Shown in pieces: positions 33,274 to 41,856 of a stretch of 64,000 nucleotides of DNA; position 1 is the first letter of the stretch; the number at the start of each line of letters is the position of its first letter. Source of the DNA: DASZHJ01 sp963735465 (GTDB lineage: Bacteria > Pseudomonadota > Alphaproteobacteria > ATCC43930 > CGMCC-115725); the NCBI GenBank assembly GCA_963735465.1, contig CAVTLA010000001.1, forward strand, positions 3,596,001 to 3,660,000, written 5' to 3'. The notes beneath the pieces are model-generated. The model was not told the origin of the DNA. It saw only the letters and a program-made list of their open reading frames with translations, and ran no database searches. Both the position numbers and the translations under genes were made by a program.

Positions 33274-35648
33274 TTGGAAGGCGATACAGGGAGATCGGGC
33301 CGCGGCGGCTCCGGCGTCGGCGCCAGCGTGCCGCGCAAGGAGGACGACCGCTACCTGCGCGGCCGGGGCGAGTTCATCGCCGACATCCGCCTGCCCGGCA
33401 TGCGGGAGATCGCCTTCCTGCGCAGCCCGATGGCCCATGCCCGCATCCGCTCGATCCGCAAGCCTGAGGGCGCCGAAGGCGCGGTCTTCACCGCCGCCGA
33501 TCTCGTCGGCGTGAAGCCGATCGTCGCCAATTCCCGCCTTCCCGGCTTCAAGCCCTCGGAGCAGCCGATCCTGGCCGCCGACAAGGTGCGCTATGTGGGC
33601 GAGCCCATCGCCGCCTGCGTCGCCGCGACGCGCGCCGAGGCCGAGGATCTCGCCGCCGGGATCGAGGTGGAGTTCGAGGAGCTGCCGGCGGTGGTCGACA
33701 TGCTGGCGGCGCGCCAGCCCGGCGCAGCGCTGGTGCACGAGGAATGGGGCGACAACGTCTTCCTCGAGACGGTCGTCGAGGACGATCTCGACGGCGATCC
33801 GCGCCGAGCGCGCCGATCAAGGTGAGGCGCAAGTACCGCACCGCCCGGCAATGCATGTCGCCGATCGAGGGCCGCGGCGTGGTGGCGGTCTGGGATCGCC
33901 GGCAGGAGCAGCTCCTGCTCTACAGCTCCACCCAGATCCCCCACATCATCCGCACCGGCCTCGCGGGCTGCCTCGGTCTCGACCACGGCAGCGTGCGCGT
34001 GGTGCCGCCCGATGTCGGCGGCGGCTTCGGCTACAAGGGCCTGCTGCTGGCGGAGGAAGTCTGCGCGGCGTTCCTCACCCGCAAGCTGGGCCAGCCCATG
34101 CGCTGGATCGAGGACCGCCGCGAGCAGCTCGTCGCCAACGCCAATTGCCGCGAGCACGATTACGACATCACAGCCTATGCGGACCGCGACGGCCGCCTCC
34201 TCGCCATCGACGCCGAGGCCACTGTCGATGCTGGCGCCTATTCCGCCTATCCCTTCTCCGCCTGCCTGGAGGCGGCGCAAGTCGCGAGCATCCTGCCCGG
34301 CCCTTACGACTTCGACGCCTATCGCTGCAAGACCTGGTCGGCGGCCACCAACAAGCCGCCGATCCTCCCCTATCGCGGCGTCGCACGCGCCGGTGTCTGC
34401 TTCGCCATGGAGCTGACGATCGATGCCATCGCGCGGGCGGCAGGGCGCGAGCCCTATGAGGTCAGGCTCCGCAACCTGATCCCGCCGGAGAAGATGCCCT
34501 TCGACAACATTACCAAGAAGCATTTCGACAGCGGCGACTATCCCGAATGCCTGCGCCGCGCCGTCGCCGCGATCGACCTGGCCGCCGTGCGCAAACGCCA
34601 GGCCAAGGGCGAGCCCGACGGCACGCGCATCGGCGTGGGATTCTCCATTTTCTGCGAGCAGGCGGCGCACGGCACCTCCGTCTATGCGGGCTGGGGCATT
34701 CCCATGGTGCCGGGCTTCGAGCAGGCGGAGGCGCGCCTCACGCCCGACGGCGGGCTCGAGCTCCGTGTCGGCATCCAGTCCCACGGGCAAGGCCTGGAGA
34801 CCACCCTGGCCCAGGTCGCGAACGAAGTGCTGGGCATCCCGATCGACCAGATCAAGGTAGTGCACGGGGACACCGCCATGACGCCCTACTCCACCGGCAC
34901 CTGGGGCTCGCGCTGCATGGTGATGGCGGGCGGCGCCGTCGCCAGCGCGTGCCGCGAGCTGGCCCAGCGTCTGGGCAAGATCGGCGCGCATCTGCTGCAG
35001 ACGACGCCGGAGCAGGTGGAGGTGCGCGACGGCAAGGTGGTCGGCCCCACCGGCTCCGTCGCCATCTCGGAGATCGGCAAGACCTGGTATCTCCGCCCAC
35101 AGGATCTGCCGGACGCCGTCTCGCCGGGCGGCCTCGACGTCACCGCCGGCTACAAGGCGGTGCGCGACAGCGGCACCTTCAGCTATGCGGCGCACGCCGT
35201 CGTCGTGTCAGTCGATCCCGAGATCGGCGGCGTGCGTATCCTCGACTACGTCGTGGTCGAGGACGGCGGCGTGCTGGTCAATCCGATGATCGTCGACGGC
35301 CAGGTGATGGGCGGCGGCGCCCAAGGCATCGGTACCGCCCTCTATGAGGAGATGCCATACGACGCCAACGGCCAGCCGCTGGCCTCGACGCTCGCCGACT
35401 ACATGCTGCCGGGCGCCACCGAGGTCCCCGACATCCGTATCTCCCACATGGAGACGCCGTCGCCCTACACGACCTTCGGCCAGAAGGGCATCGGCGAAGG
35501 CGGCGCCATCGGACCGCCGGCGGCGATCGCCAATGCTGTCAACGACGCGCTGCATCCCCTCGGCGCCGAGATCACCGCGCTGCCGATCACGCCGCGGCGC
35601 ATCCTGGCGGCGCTCGCCGCCGCCGGAAAGGCATCGGCCGCGCCGTGA
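33274..35648 (+). CDS. Molybdenum hydroxylase large subunit (CoxL/XdhB type), set 1, double frameshift near 33793-33806
   Basis: The first part runs VPRKEDDRYLRGRGEF to VVEDDLD, then hits a stop at 33826 in frame; the rest continues from APIKVRRKYRTARQCMSPIEGRG to 35648. Removing one G near 33793 and one C near 33806 restores DDLDAIRAEAPIKVRRKY, which aligns without gap to the intact paralogue at 41853-44192. The 2375-nt span is 791 codons plus two. Molybdopterin motifs include VPPDVGGGFGYKG, PYRGVARAGVCF and the catalytic glutamate in KGIGEGGAIGPP. A TTG at 33274 after GGAGGGG is the likely start. It hydroxylates a heterocycle or aldehyde with water-derived oxygen. Confidence 0.83.
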
Positions 35649-36445
35649 AGCCGTTCTCGTTCGACTATGAGCGCCCGCGGGATCTCCGCGAGGCTGCGAC
35701 GCTGCTGGCGCAAGGCGGCGATGGCGCGCGGGTGATCGCCGGCGGTCAGTCGCTCGGGCCGATGCTGAACCTGCGCCTCACCCGGCCAAGCCTGCTTGTC
35801 GACGTCACGCACATTCCCGAGATGACCGGCGTGGAGACAGCGGCCGATGCGATCACCCTCGGCGCCTGCATCACCCACGCCGCGATCGAGGACCGTCGCC
35901 TGCCTGACATCGGGCAGCAGGTCCTGTCGCGGATCGCCGGTGGCATCGCCTACCGCGCGGTGCGCAACCGCGGCACCATCGGCGGCAGCATCGCCCATGC
36001 GGATCCCGCTGCCGACTGGGTGACCTCCCTCACCGCCCTCGATGCGTCGGTCATCACCTATCGCGCCGGCGAGGTTGGCCGCGCGATTCCCCTCGACGGA
36101 TTCTTCACCGCCGGCTTCGTCACCGTGCTGAAGCCCGGCGAGATCGTGCAGGCGATTCGCATTCCGCGCCTCTCGGCGGCGGCGCGCTGGGGCTGGTACA
36201 AGATCACCCGCAAGCCCGGCGAATTCGCCTCCGCCATCGGCGCGGTGCTCACCGATCCCGTGCGCAACCTGCGTCGGGCGGTGATCGGCGCCACCGGCGG
36301 CCCGCCGGTGCTGCTGCAGGATATGCTCGAGCCGTCGACCGTCGCCGACGACGATCTGGCGCGCGTGCTGCCCGGTGTCGACGCTCTCGATCGCAAGCTC
36401 TACGGCGCCGCGGTCAGGCGCGCCGCCGCCATGGCCCGGCAATGA
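35645..36445 (+). CDS. Molybdenum hydroxylase FAD-binding medium subunit (CoxM type), set 1
   Basis: A 266-residue FAD subunit of the xanthine-dehydrogenase family. The two FAD-pyrophosphate motifs are AGGQSLGPMLNLRL (about 32-45) and RGTIGGSIAHADPAAD (about 109-124). It transfers electrons from the iron-sulphur subunit to an acceptor. The GTG start overlaps the large-subunit TGA and its own stop overlaps the next ATG, so the L-M-S order is tightly coupled. Order differs from CO dehydrogenase (M-S-L) and the L subunit lacks the CODH AYRCSFR loop, so it is not CO dehydrogenase. Confidence 0.9.
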   Translation: MKPFSFDYERPRDLREAATLLAQGGDGARVIAGGQSLGPMLNLRLTRPSLLVDVTHIPEMTGVETAADAITLGACITHAAIEDRRLPDIGQQVLSRIAGGIAYRAVRNRGTIGGSIAHADPAADWVTSLTALDASVITYRAGEVGRAIPLDGFFTAGFVTVLKPGEIVQAIRIPRLSAAARWGWYKITRKPGEFASAIGAVLTDPVRNLRRAVIGATGGPPVLLQDMLEPSTVADDDLARVLPGVDALDRKLYGAAVRRAAAMARQ

Positions 36446-37566
36446 AGAAGGTCTCGCTCACCGTCAATGGCACCGCGGTTTCCGCCGAGGTCGAGCCGCG
36501 CCTGAACCTGGCAGATTTCCTGCGCGACCATCAGCTTCTCACGGGCACCCACATCGGCTGCGAGCACGGCGTCTGCGGCGCCTGCACCCTGGTCGTGAAC
36601 GGCGAGCCCGTGCGCTCCTGTATCGCCCTCGCGGTGGCCTGCGACGGCGCCGAGGTGCGGACGATCGAGGACCTCGACGACGATCCCGTTACCACCCGCC
36701 TGCGCGCCGCCTTCACCGCCGAGCACGGCCTCCAATGCGGCTACTGCACGCCGGGGATGCTGGTCACCGCCCGGGACATCGTGCTGCGCCTCCCCGATGC
36801 GGACGCCGATCGCATCCGCCTGGAGCTCAGCGGTAATCTCTGCCGCTGCACCGGCTACGCCGGCATCGTGCGGGCGATCCAGCGCGTCCTCGCCGAGCGC
36901 CCGGTGGATCTCGCGGCTCCCCGCCCCGCGCCGATCGCGGAGCGTGCGGCGTCGGTTCGTCCGGCGGTACAGGTGGCATCGGAACCGCGCGCAACACCGG
37001 TCGCGGCGTCACCGGGCTCTACCTTGCGCCAGACCATCTCCATCGCGCTGCCGCCGGCGCAGGTCTGGGCCGCGATCAGGGACCCTCGGCTGGTGGCATC
37101 CTGCGTCCCCGGCGTCACGCTCAAGCCGACCGAGAACGCGGGGCAGCTCGCCGGCGAGATGGTGGTGGCGATGGGGCCGCTGCGCGCACGCTTCACCGGA
37201 ACTGCCGCCGTCGCCTACGACGATGCGGCGCAAGCCGGCACGATCCGCGGCGAGGGTCGCGACAGCGCCACGGGAACCCGGCTCAAGACCGAGGCTGAGT
37301 TCCGGGTCACCGAGGGCAAATCCGGCACCACCCGCATCGAGCTCACTGCCGGCTACGCCCTGCAAGGCCCCCTCGCGCAATTCAGCCGCGGGGCCATCGT
37401 GCAGGCGCTCGCCGCCGAGCTCTGCCGCGAGGTCGGCCACACTCTGGAAGCGCGGCTGACCGGCGGCGCCGCCACGCCCGCGCAGCCCGCGCGCTTCAGC
37501 GCCGGCGCATTCCTGTTGGGCGTGCTGTGGCGGCGGCTCAGGATGCTGTTTAGCGGCGGGACCTAG
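36442..37566 (+). CDS. Molybdenum hydroxylase iron-sulphur subunit fused to a CoxG (SRPBCC) domain, set 1
   Basis: A 374-residue fusion. Residues 1-155 are a CoxS subunit: the plant-type cluster in CEHGVCGAC (C40, C45, C48, C60) and the second cluster in CGYC and CRC (C99, C102, C134, C136). After a Pro/Ala linker (about 155-190), residues about 195-345 are an SRPBCC domain of the CoxG group (ASCVPGVTLK, then GYALQGPLAQFSRG). The last ~25 residues, FSAGAFLLGVLWRRLRMLF, form a hydrophobic and basic tail resembling the membrane anchor of CoxG. Usually CoxG is a separate gene. The fusion suggests direct hand-off of electrons to the membrane quinone pool. Confidence 0.88.
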   Translation: MKKVSLTVNGTAVSAEVEPRLNLADFLRDHQLLTGTHIGCEHGVCGACTLVVNGEPVRSCIALAVACDGAEVRTIEDLDDDPVTTRLRAAFTAEHGLQCGYCTPGMLVTARDIVLRLPDADADRIRLELSGNLCRCTGYAGIVRAIQRVLAERPVDLAAPRPAPIAERAASVRPAVQVASEPRATPVAASPGSTLRQTISIALPPAQVWAAIRDPRLVASCVPGVTLKPTENAGQLAGEMVVAMGPLRARFTGTAAVAYDDAAQAGTIRGEGRDSATGTRLKTEAEFRVTEGKSGTTRIELTAGYALQGPLAQFSRGAIVQALAAELCREVGHTLEARLTGGAATPAQPARFSAGAFLLGVLWRRLRMLFSGGT

Positions 37567-37931
37567 GCTGACTTCGCCGCATCCAGGATGTGCTGCGGCG
37601 TGCTGGAGACGATCTCGGCGTAGGTCGGCACAAACTTGCCGCCCTCGATGAGGCTCACGAAGGTGGGGCGCAGCTCCACCAGCATCTTGCGGATGCGCGC
37701 GTGCACCTCGATGTCCGACCATTCACCGACGAGATAGAAATGATCGGGATCGTTGACGTCCCGGCAGAGCACGCCGTCCTTCACCTGGGCGGAGGATTTA
37801 TGCATGGGATTGGCGTCGGAATAGTCGAATTCGTCGAAGAGCTTGATGAACTCCTCGCCCTTGCCCGCCTTGACTCGAAAATCGTAGATGTGGAAGAAGT
37901 TGCCACTCTTTGCCAGCGGTTCGAGCGCCAT
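37563..37931 (-). CDS. Small dimeric alpha/beta-barrel protein, possible antibiotic-biosynthesis-monooxygenase (ABM) type
   Basis: A 122-residue protein with FFHIYDFRVKAGKGEEFIKL near the N-terminus and HFYLVGEWSD in the middle, the beta-alpha-beta pattern of ferredoxin-like stress/ABM barrels. Such proteins include heme-degrading and quinone-forming cofactor-free monooxygenases as well as proteins without known activity. AGGAGG lies about 7 nt before the ATG. It converges with the CoxS-CoxG fusion (shared CTAG) and is divergent from the Rieske alpha/beta genes. Family placement is tentative and no function is assigned. Confidence 0.65.
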   Translation of the reverse strand: MALEPLAKSGNFFHIYDFRVKAGKGEEFIKLFDEFDYSDANPMHKSSAQVKDGVLCRDVNDPDHFYLVGEWSDIEVHARIRKMLVELRPTFVSLIEGGKFVPTYAEIVSSTPQHILDAAKSA

Positions 37932-38011
37932 TGCCGTCCTCCTCTAGAGGCACTGATCCCGCGACGATAGCGCAGGGCGCGGATACGACAAAGGGATATG
38001 GCTCGATTGCG

Positions 38012-38049
38012 CTCGGCTGGCCCGCGACGCATACTTCGCGCCAGCCGAG
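38012..38049. promoter_or_regulatory. 9-bp perfect inverted repeat at the promoter of the Rieske alpha/beta operon
   Basis: CTCGGCTGG (38012-38020) and CCAGCCGAG (38041-38049) are perfect complements 20 nt apart. The repeat brackets a -10-like CATACT (38030-38035), which lies 17 nt after TTGCGC (38007-38012), and its right arm overlaps the ribosome-site region of the gene starting at 38061. It could be a repressor site or an RNA hairpin hiding the start. Confidence 0.45.
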
Positions 38050-38060
38050 GAGCACCGGAA

Positions 38061-39323
38061 ATGCCCGACAGCACGCCTGCCCCGTCGCCCGCAACGAGCC
38101 CCTATGTCTGGCCGAGCGACGGCCTCTCCGCGATCCCCGACTGGATCTATACCAGCTCGGAGATCTACGAGCGCGAGATTGAGCGCATCTTCCACGGCCG
38201 CACCTGGAACTTCGTGGCCCTGGAAGCCGAGGTGCCGGAGCCCGGCAGCTACAAGCGCTCCTTCGTCGGGCCGACGCCGGTCGTGGTGGCGCGTGGCAAG
38301 GACGGCGCGGTGCACGTGTTCGAGAACCGCTGCGCCCATCGCGGCGCCGAGCTCTGCCGGCCGCAGTCGGGCAAGGTGACGGAGTTCGTCTGCCCCTATC
38401 ACCAGTGGACCTACGATCTCGCGGGCAATCTCACCGCCGTTCCCTTCCGCCGCGGCATCCACCGCGAGGGCGGCATGCCCCAGGATTTCAAGCTGGAGGA
38501 TCACGGCCTGCTGCGGCTCAAGGTGGCGACGCGGGGCGGCGCGGTCTTCGCTTCCTTCGCCCAGGACATGGAGAGCCTCGAGGATTACATCGGGCCCGAG
38601 GTGCTGAAAGACTTCGACGCCACCTTCGACGGGCGCAAGCTCAGCATCCTCGGCTACTACCGCAACACGGTGCCCGCCAACTGGAAGATGTATCACGAGA
38701 ACCTGAAGGACCCCTACCACGCGACGCTGCTGCACGCCTTCCTCGTGAGCTTCGGCCTGCTGGTGGCGGGCAATAAATCGGCGATGGTGGTGGACGCGAC
38801 GGGGCGCCATGGCACCATGGCCTCGGCCAAGCCGCCGGAGGGGCCGAAGCTCGACACCGAGACCAAGACGCAGATGCGCGCCTTCTCGGAAGGCATGAAG
38901 CTCGCCGATCCGCGCCTCCTCGACTATGTCCGGGAGTTCGACTCGCCATGGTCAGTGACCATGCAGACGATCTGGCCGAACTTCATCGTGCAGCGCGAGC
39001 TCAACACGCTGGGCGTGCGACAGATCGTCCCGCGCGGGCCGAACGAGTTCCTGATGATCTGGACCATGTTCGGCTACGAGGGTGACAGCGACGAGATGAC
39101 ACGGCATCGGCTGCGCCAGGGCAACCTGATGGGGCCGTCGGGCTTCCTCGGCATCGAGGACAACGAGGCGATGCGCTTCGTGCAGCAGGGCATGACGCGC
39201 TCCGTCTCCGACACCTCCTGCGTGGCGCTGGGCGGGCCGGAGGAAGGCACCACCAGCCATATCATCACGGAGGCGGCGATCCGTTCGCTCTACCGGAACT
39301 ACCGCGAGGTCATGGGGCTCTGA
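38061..39323 (+). CDS. Aromatic-ring-hydroxylating oxygenase alpha subunit (salicylate-5-hydroxylase / anthranilate-dioxygenase-like)
   Basis: A 420-residue Rieske oxygenase. Cluster ligands: CAHRG (C91, H93) and CPYHQWTY (C111, H114). Iron site: N207, H220, H225 with the classical bridging D217 in NWKMYHENLKDPYHATLLH. The CPYHQW variant, FRRGI and the DPYHATLLHAFLVSFGL stretch match the NagG (salicylate 5-hydroxylase) and AndAc (anthranilate dioxygenase) group. It would hydroxylate an aromatic acid using electrons from a reductase not encoded here. The ATG at 38061 is chosen by GAGGAG upstream. Its stop overlaps the ATG of the beta subunit by one base. Confidence 0.9.
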   Translation: MPDSTPAPSPATSPYVWPSDGLSAIPDWIYTSSEIYEREIERIFHGRTWNFVALEAEVPEPGSYKRSFVGPTPVVVARGKDGAVHVFENRCAHRGAELCRPQSGKVTEFVCPYHQWTYDLAGNLTAVPFRRGIHREGGMPQDFKLEDHGLLRLKVATRGGAVFASFAQDMESLEDYIGPEVLKDFDATFDGRKLSILGYYRNTVPANWKMYHENLKDPYHATLLHAFLVSFGLLVAGNKSAMVVDATGRHGTMASAKPPEGPKLDTETKTQMRAFSEGMKLADPRLLDYVREFDSPWSVTMQTIWPNFIVQRELNTLGVRQIVPRGPNEFLMIWTMFGYEGDSDEMTRHRLRQGNLMGPSGFLGIEDNEAMRFVQQGMTRSVSDTSCVALGGPEEGTTSHIITEAAIRSLYRNYREVMGL

Positions 39324-39838
39324 TGGCACGTTCCGCCGCCCAGCCCGTGGCGCCGACGCCCGCCGATCTGCGGGAGATCCGCCTTGAGATCGAGGAGTTC
39401 AACGCCGAGTACGCCGCCGTGCTCGATGCGGGCAAAGTCGAGGACTGGCCGCGCTTCTTCTCTGAGGACGCGCTCTACCGCATCACCGGCCGGGAGAACG
39501 CCGACGCGAACCTGCCGGTGGGTCTCGTCTATTGCGAAGGCCTCGGCATGCTGCGGGACCGTGCGCTGGCGATCTCGAAGACCACGATGTTTGCGCCGCG
39601 CTATCTCCTGCACCACGTGAACAACACGCGGGTGATCGCGGTGGAGTCCTCGGGCGAGATCGCGGCGGAGGCGAACTACGCCCTTTACGAGACCCTCGTG
39701 GACGAGAAGACCACGCTGCAGCAGGTGGGCCGCTACCGCGACCGCTTCGTCCGCCGGGATGGGCGGCTGCTGCTTAAAGAGCGGCACTGCATCTATGATT
39801 CCCTGATCATCGACACCGCGCTGATCTATCCGGTCTGA
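39323..39838 (+). CDS. Aromatic-ring-hydroxylating oxygenase beta subunit
   Basis: A 171-residue beta subunit (SnoaL-like cone fold): residues IRLEIEEFNAEYAAVLDAGK, WPRFFSEDALYRITGREN and the ending LKERHCIYDSLIIDTALIYPV fit NagH/AndAd-type small subunits, which have a structural role in alpha3beta3 hexamers. TGATG coupling with the alpha gene ensures equal amounts. The 66-nt gap after it, 39839-39904, contains two GCCGGGCC copies, perhaps a decayed intergenic repeat, before the convergent CoxS-CoxG gene. Confidence 0.9.
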   Translation: MARSAAQPVAPTPADLREIRLEIEEFNAEYAAVLDAGKVEDWPRFFSEDALYRITGRENADANLPVGLVYCEGLGMLRDRALAISKTTMFAPRYLLHHVNNTRVIAVESSGEIAAEANYALYETLVDEKTTLQQVGRYRDRFVRRDGRLLLKERHCIYDSLIIDTALIYPV

Positions 39839-39904
39839 GCAGTTCCGCCCTTCCCTCGACCATCGTAGCCGGGCCAAGCCGGGCCACGACACCGTTGGAC
39901 CGAG

Positions 39905-41035
39905 CTAACGGCCAAACAGCCGCGCTAGCCGGCTGCGGATCAAGCCCCAAATAAGCAGACCGAGGTTGAGCGAGGCGGGCCGAGGTACCGCGTCCGCCCC
40001 GCCGCCCAGGGTCGCATTCAAGTTCCCGGCGAATTCCGCGACGATGCGGCCGGCGAAGTCCCGGGCGAGGCTGGAGCGGGAGAATTGCGCCAGCGGTCCC
40101 TGCAGGTCGTATTCGACGCTGACGGAGACGCGGGTGCTGGTTACGCCCTCCGGCGTCAGGCAATAGGTGAGCTGGCCCCGCGTGCGGGAGCGCGAATTGC
40201 CGTCGCTGCCGGCGCCTTTCACGACAGCCGCCAGCGCCGAATCGTCGCGCTCGACGCTGGCGGAGCCGGCGAAGCTCGCCGCCATCGGCCCCAGCTTCAC
40301 CTTGAGGCGCCCCCTGACCGAGCGGTCGTCATGTTCGGTGAGCTCGGCGCCGGGAAGACAGGCCGCCACCTTGGGAAAGTCCGCCAGTGCCCGCCAGACC
40401 ACGGCGGGCGCCGCCGCGATGACGAAGCTCTCCTCGAGGCGGGTCCAGCCCTGACGCGCCGCCTCGTCGGGAAGGGCCGCGGCCGCGGGCGCCGCCCCGG
40501 CGGCCGTGGCAGCGGGGGCGAAACGGGCCGGCGCCTCCGCGGAGCGTGGCGCGGGCTTTGCGACGGCATCGCCGCGGTGCATCTCCACCACGCTCGATAC
40601 CGCCTTGACGATGCCGAGATAGCCGGTACAGCGACAGAGATTGCCCGAGAGCTCCATGCGAATCCGCCGCTCGTCGACGCCGGGGATGCGTTGCACGATG
40701 TCGCGGGAGGAGATCAGCATGCCCGCAGTGCAGAAGCCGCATTGCAAGCCATGCTCCCGCGAGAAGGCCTGGCGCAGCTCGCCCATGAGGGCGTCGTCCT
40801 CGAAGCCCTCGATGGTGCGGATCGCGAGGCCGTCGCAGGCCGCCGCGTAGGTGATGCAGGAGCGCGCCGGCTTGTCGTCGATCAGCACGGTGCAGGCGCC
40901 GCAGACCCCATGCTCGCAGCCGAGGTGGGTGCCAGTGAGCCGCAGGTGGTCGCGGAGGAAATCGGCGAGGTGAGTGCGCGCCGCCACCTCGGCGGTGACC
41001 TTCCGGCCGTTGACGGTGAGTGTGACGGCGGTCAT
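39905..41035 (-). CDS. Molybdenum hydroxylase iron-sulphur subunit fused to a CoxG (SRPBCC) domain, set 2
   Basis: A 376-residue fusion with the same architecture as 36442-37566. CoxS part: CEHGVCGAC at C40-C48 and C60, then CGFC and CRC. An Ala/Pro-rich linker (about 155-195) leads to the CoxG domain (about 198-345, VAACLPGAELTEHDD and YDLQGPLAQFSRSS). The C-terminal LNLGLLIWGLIRSRLARLF is again hydrophobic then basic. CoxG proteins support membrane contact of CO dehydrogenase-type enzymes; here that part is built in. It is the last gene of the L-M-S operon, coupled by ATGA to the medium subunit. Confidence 0.88.
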   Translation of the reverse strand: MTAVTLTVNGRKVTAEVAARTHLADFLRDHLRLTGTHLGCEHGVCGACTVLIDDKPARSCITYAAACDGLAIRTIEGFEDDALMGELRQAFSREHGLQCGFCTAGMLISSRDIVQRIPGVDERRIRMELSGNLCRCTGYLGIVKAVSSVVEMHRGDAVAKPAPRSAEAPARFAPAATAAGAAPAAAALPDEAARQGWTRLEESFVIAAAPAVVWRALADFPKVAACLPGAELTEHDDRSVRGRLKVKLGPMAASFAGSASVERDDSALAAVVKGAGSDGNSRSRTRGQLTYCLTPEGVTSTRVSVSVEYDLQGPLAQFSRSSLARDFAGRIVAEFAGNLNATLGGGADAVPRPASLNLGLLIWGLIRSRLARLFGR

Positions 41036-41856
41036 GGCGGGTAGATCTGCCGGAGCGCCCGCAGCAGCGCGCCCGCATGCATGCGGCGGTCGACGGCATC
41101 GAGGGGCAGCGCGGCGACTGCTTCCAGCGCCGCCTCGCGGCTGCAGGCGGCGGCGCCCTCCTCGGCGACCCGGCGAGCGAGCGCCGGCAGGGAATGCGGC
41201 GGGCCCGACAGCGCCCCAAGAAAGATCCGTGCCACGCGGCGCTCGGGATCGATGACCGCGGCGGTGGCGGCCTCGGCGAATTCACCGGTCTTGCGGCAGA
41301 ACTTGAAATAGCCGACGCGAGCCGACGGCGACAGCTTCGGCACGGTCACGGCGGTGACGATCTCGTCCTCGGCGATGTCGGTCGTGAAGGCGGCGCGGAT
41401 CAGGCGATCCACGGGCACCGACCGCTCGCCCTTGGCCCCGCTGATGACGACGGACGCGTCGAGCGCCGCCAGCGCCAGTGGCCAGTCGGCGGAGGGATCG
41501 GCGTGGGCGAGGCTGCCGCCGATGGTGCCGCGGTTGCGGACGGAGCGATAGGCAATGCCCGCCGCCACCAGGGGAAGCATCTCGCCGCCGCTGAGCATGC
41601 CAACGGCGTCCTCGATCTCCGCATGGGTCGTCCCCGCGCCGATGCGCCAGGCGTTTCCCGCATCGGCGACCCCCTTCAGCTCGCCGAGACGCGACACGTC
41701 CACCAGCAGCGTCGGCCGGGCGAGGCGGAGATTAAGCATAGGCCCGAGCGACTGACCGCCCGCCAGCAGCTTCGCCGAGCCTCCGCCGCTCGCCAGCAGC
41801 CGCACCGCCTCGCCCAGGTCGCGCGGACGCGCGTAGTCGAAAGCCGCCGCCTTCAT
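41032..41856 (-). CDS. Molybdenum hydroxylase FAD-binding medium subunit (CoxM type), set 2
   Basis: A 274-residue FAD subunit with LAGGQSLGPMLNLRLARP (about 31-48) and NRGTIGGSLAHADPSADWP (about 109-127), near-identical in these motifs to the set 1 subunit. VGYFKFCRKTGEFAEAATAA is the later C-terminal CO-dehydrogenase flavoprotein segment. It is coupled on both sides by four-base ATGA overlaps to the large and iron-sulphur subunits. The two sets appear to be an ancient duplication, since the proteins differ at many positions outside motifs. Confidence 0.9.
   Translation of the reverse strand: MKAAAFDYARPRDLGEAVRLLASGGGSAKLLAGGQSLGPMLNLRLARPTLLVDVSRLGELKGVADAGNAWRIGAGTTHAEIEDAVGMLSGGEMLPLVAAGIAYRSVRNRGTIGGSLAHADPSADWPLALAALDASVVISGAKGERSVPVDRLIRAAFTTDIAEDEIVTAVTVPKLSPSARVGYFKFCRKTGEFAEAATAAVIDPERRVARIFLGALSGPPHSLPALARRVAEEGAAACSREAALEAVAALPLDAVDRRMHAGALLRALRQIYPP

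Noticed and set aside
33274..37566. CO dehydrogenase identity for the CoxLMS-like set
   Set aside because: The active-site loop reads YRGVARAG rather than the CODH AYRCSFR type, and the order is L-M-S rather than M-S-L.
39839..39904. Possible fourth long palindrome
   Set aside because: Only direct GCCGGGCC copies without a complementary arm, so it is not counted as a copy of the repeat family.
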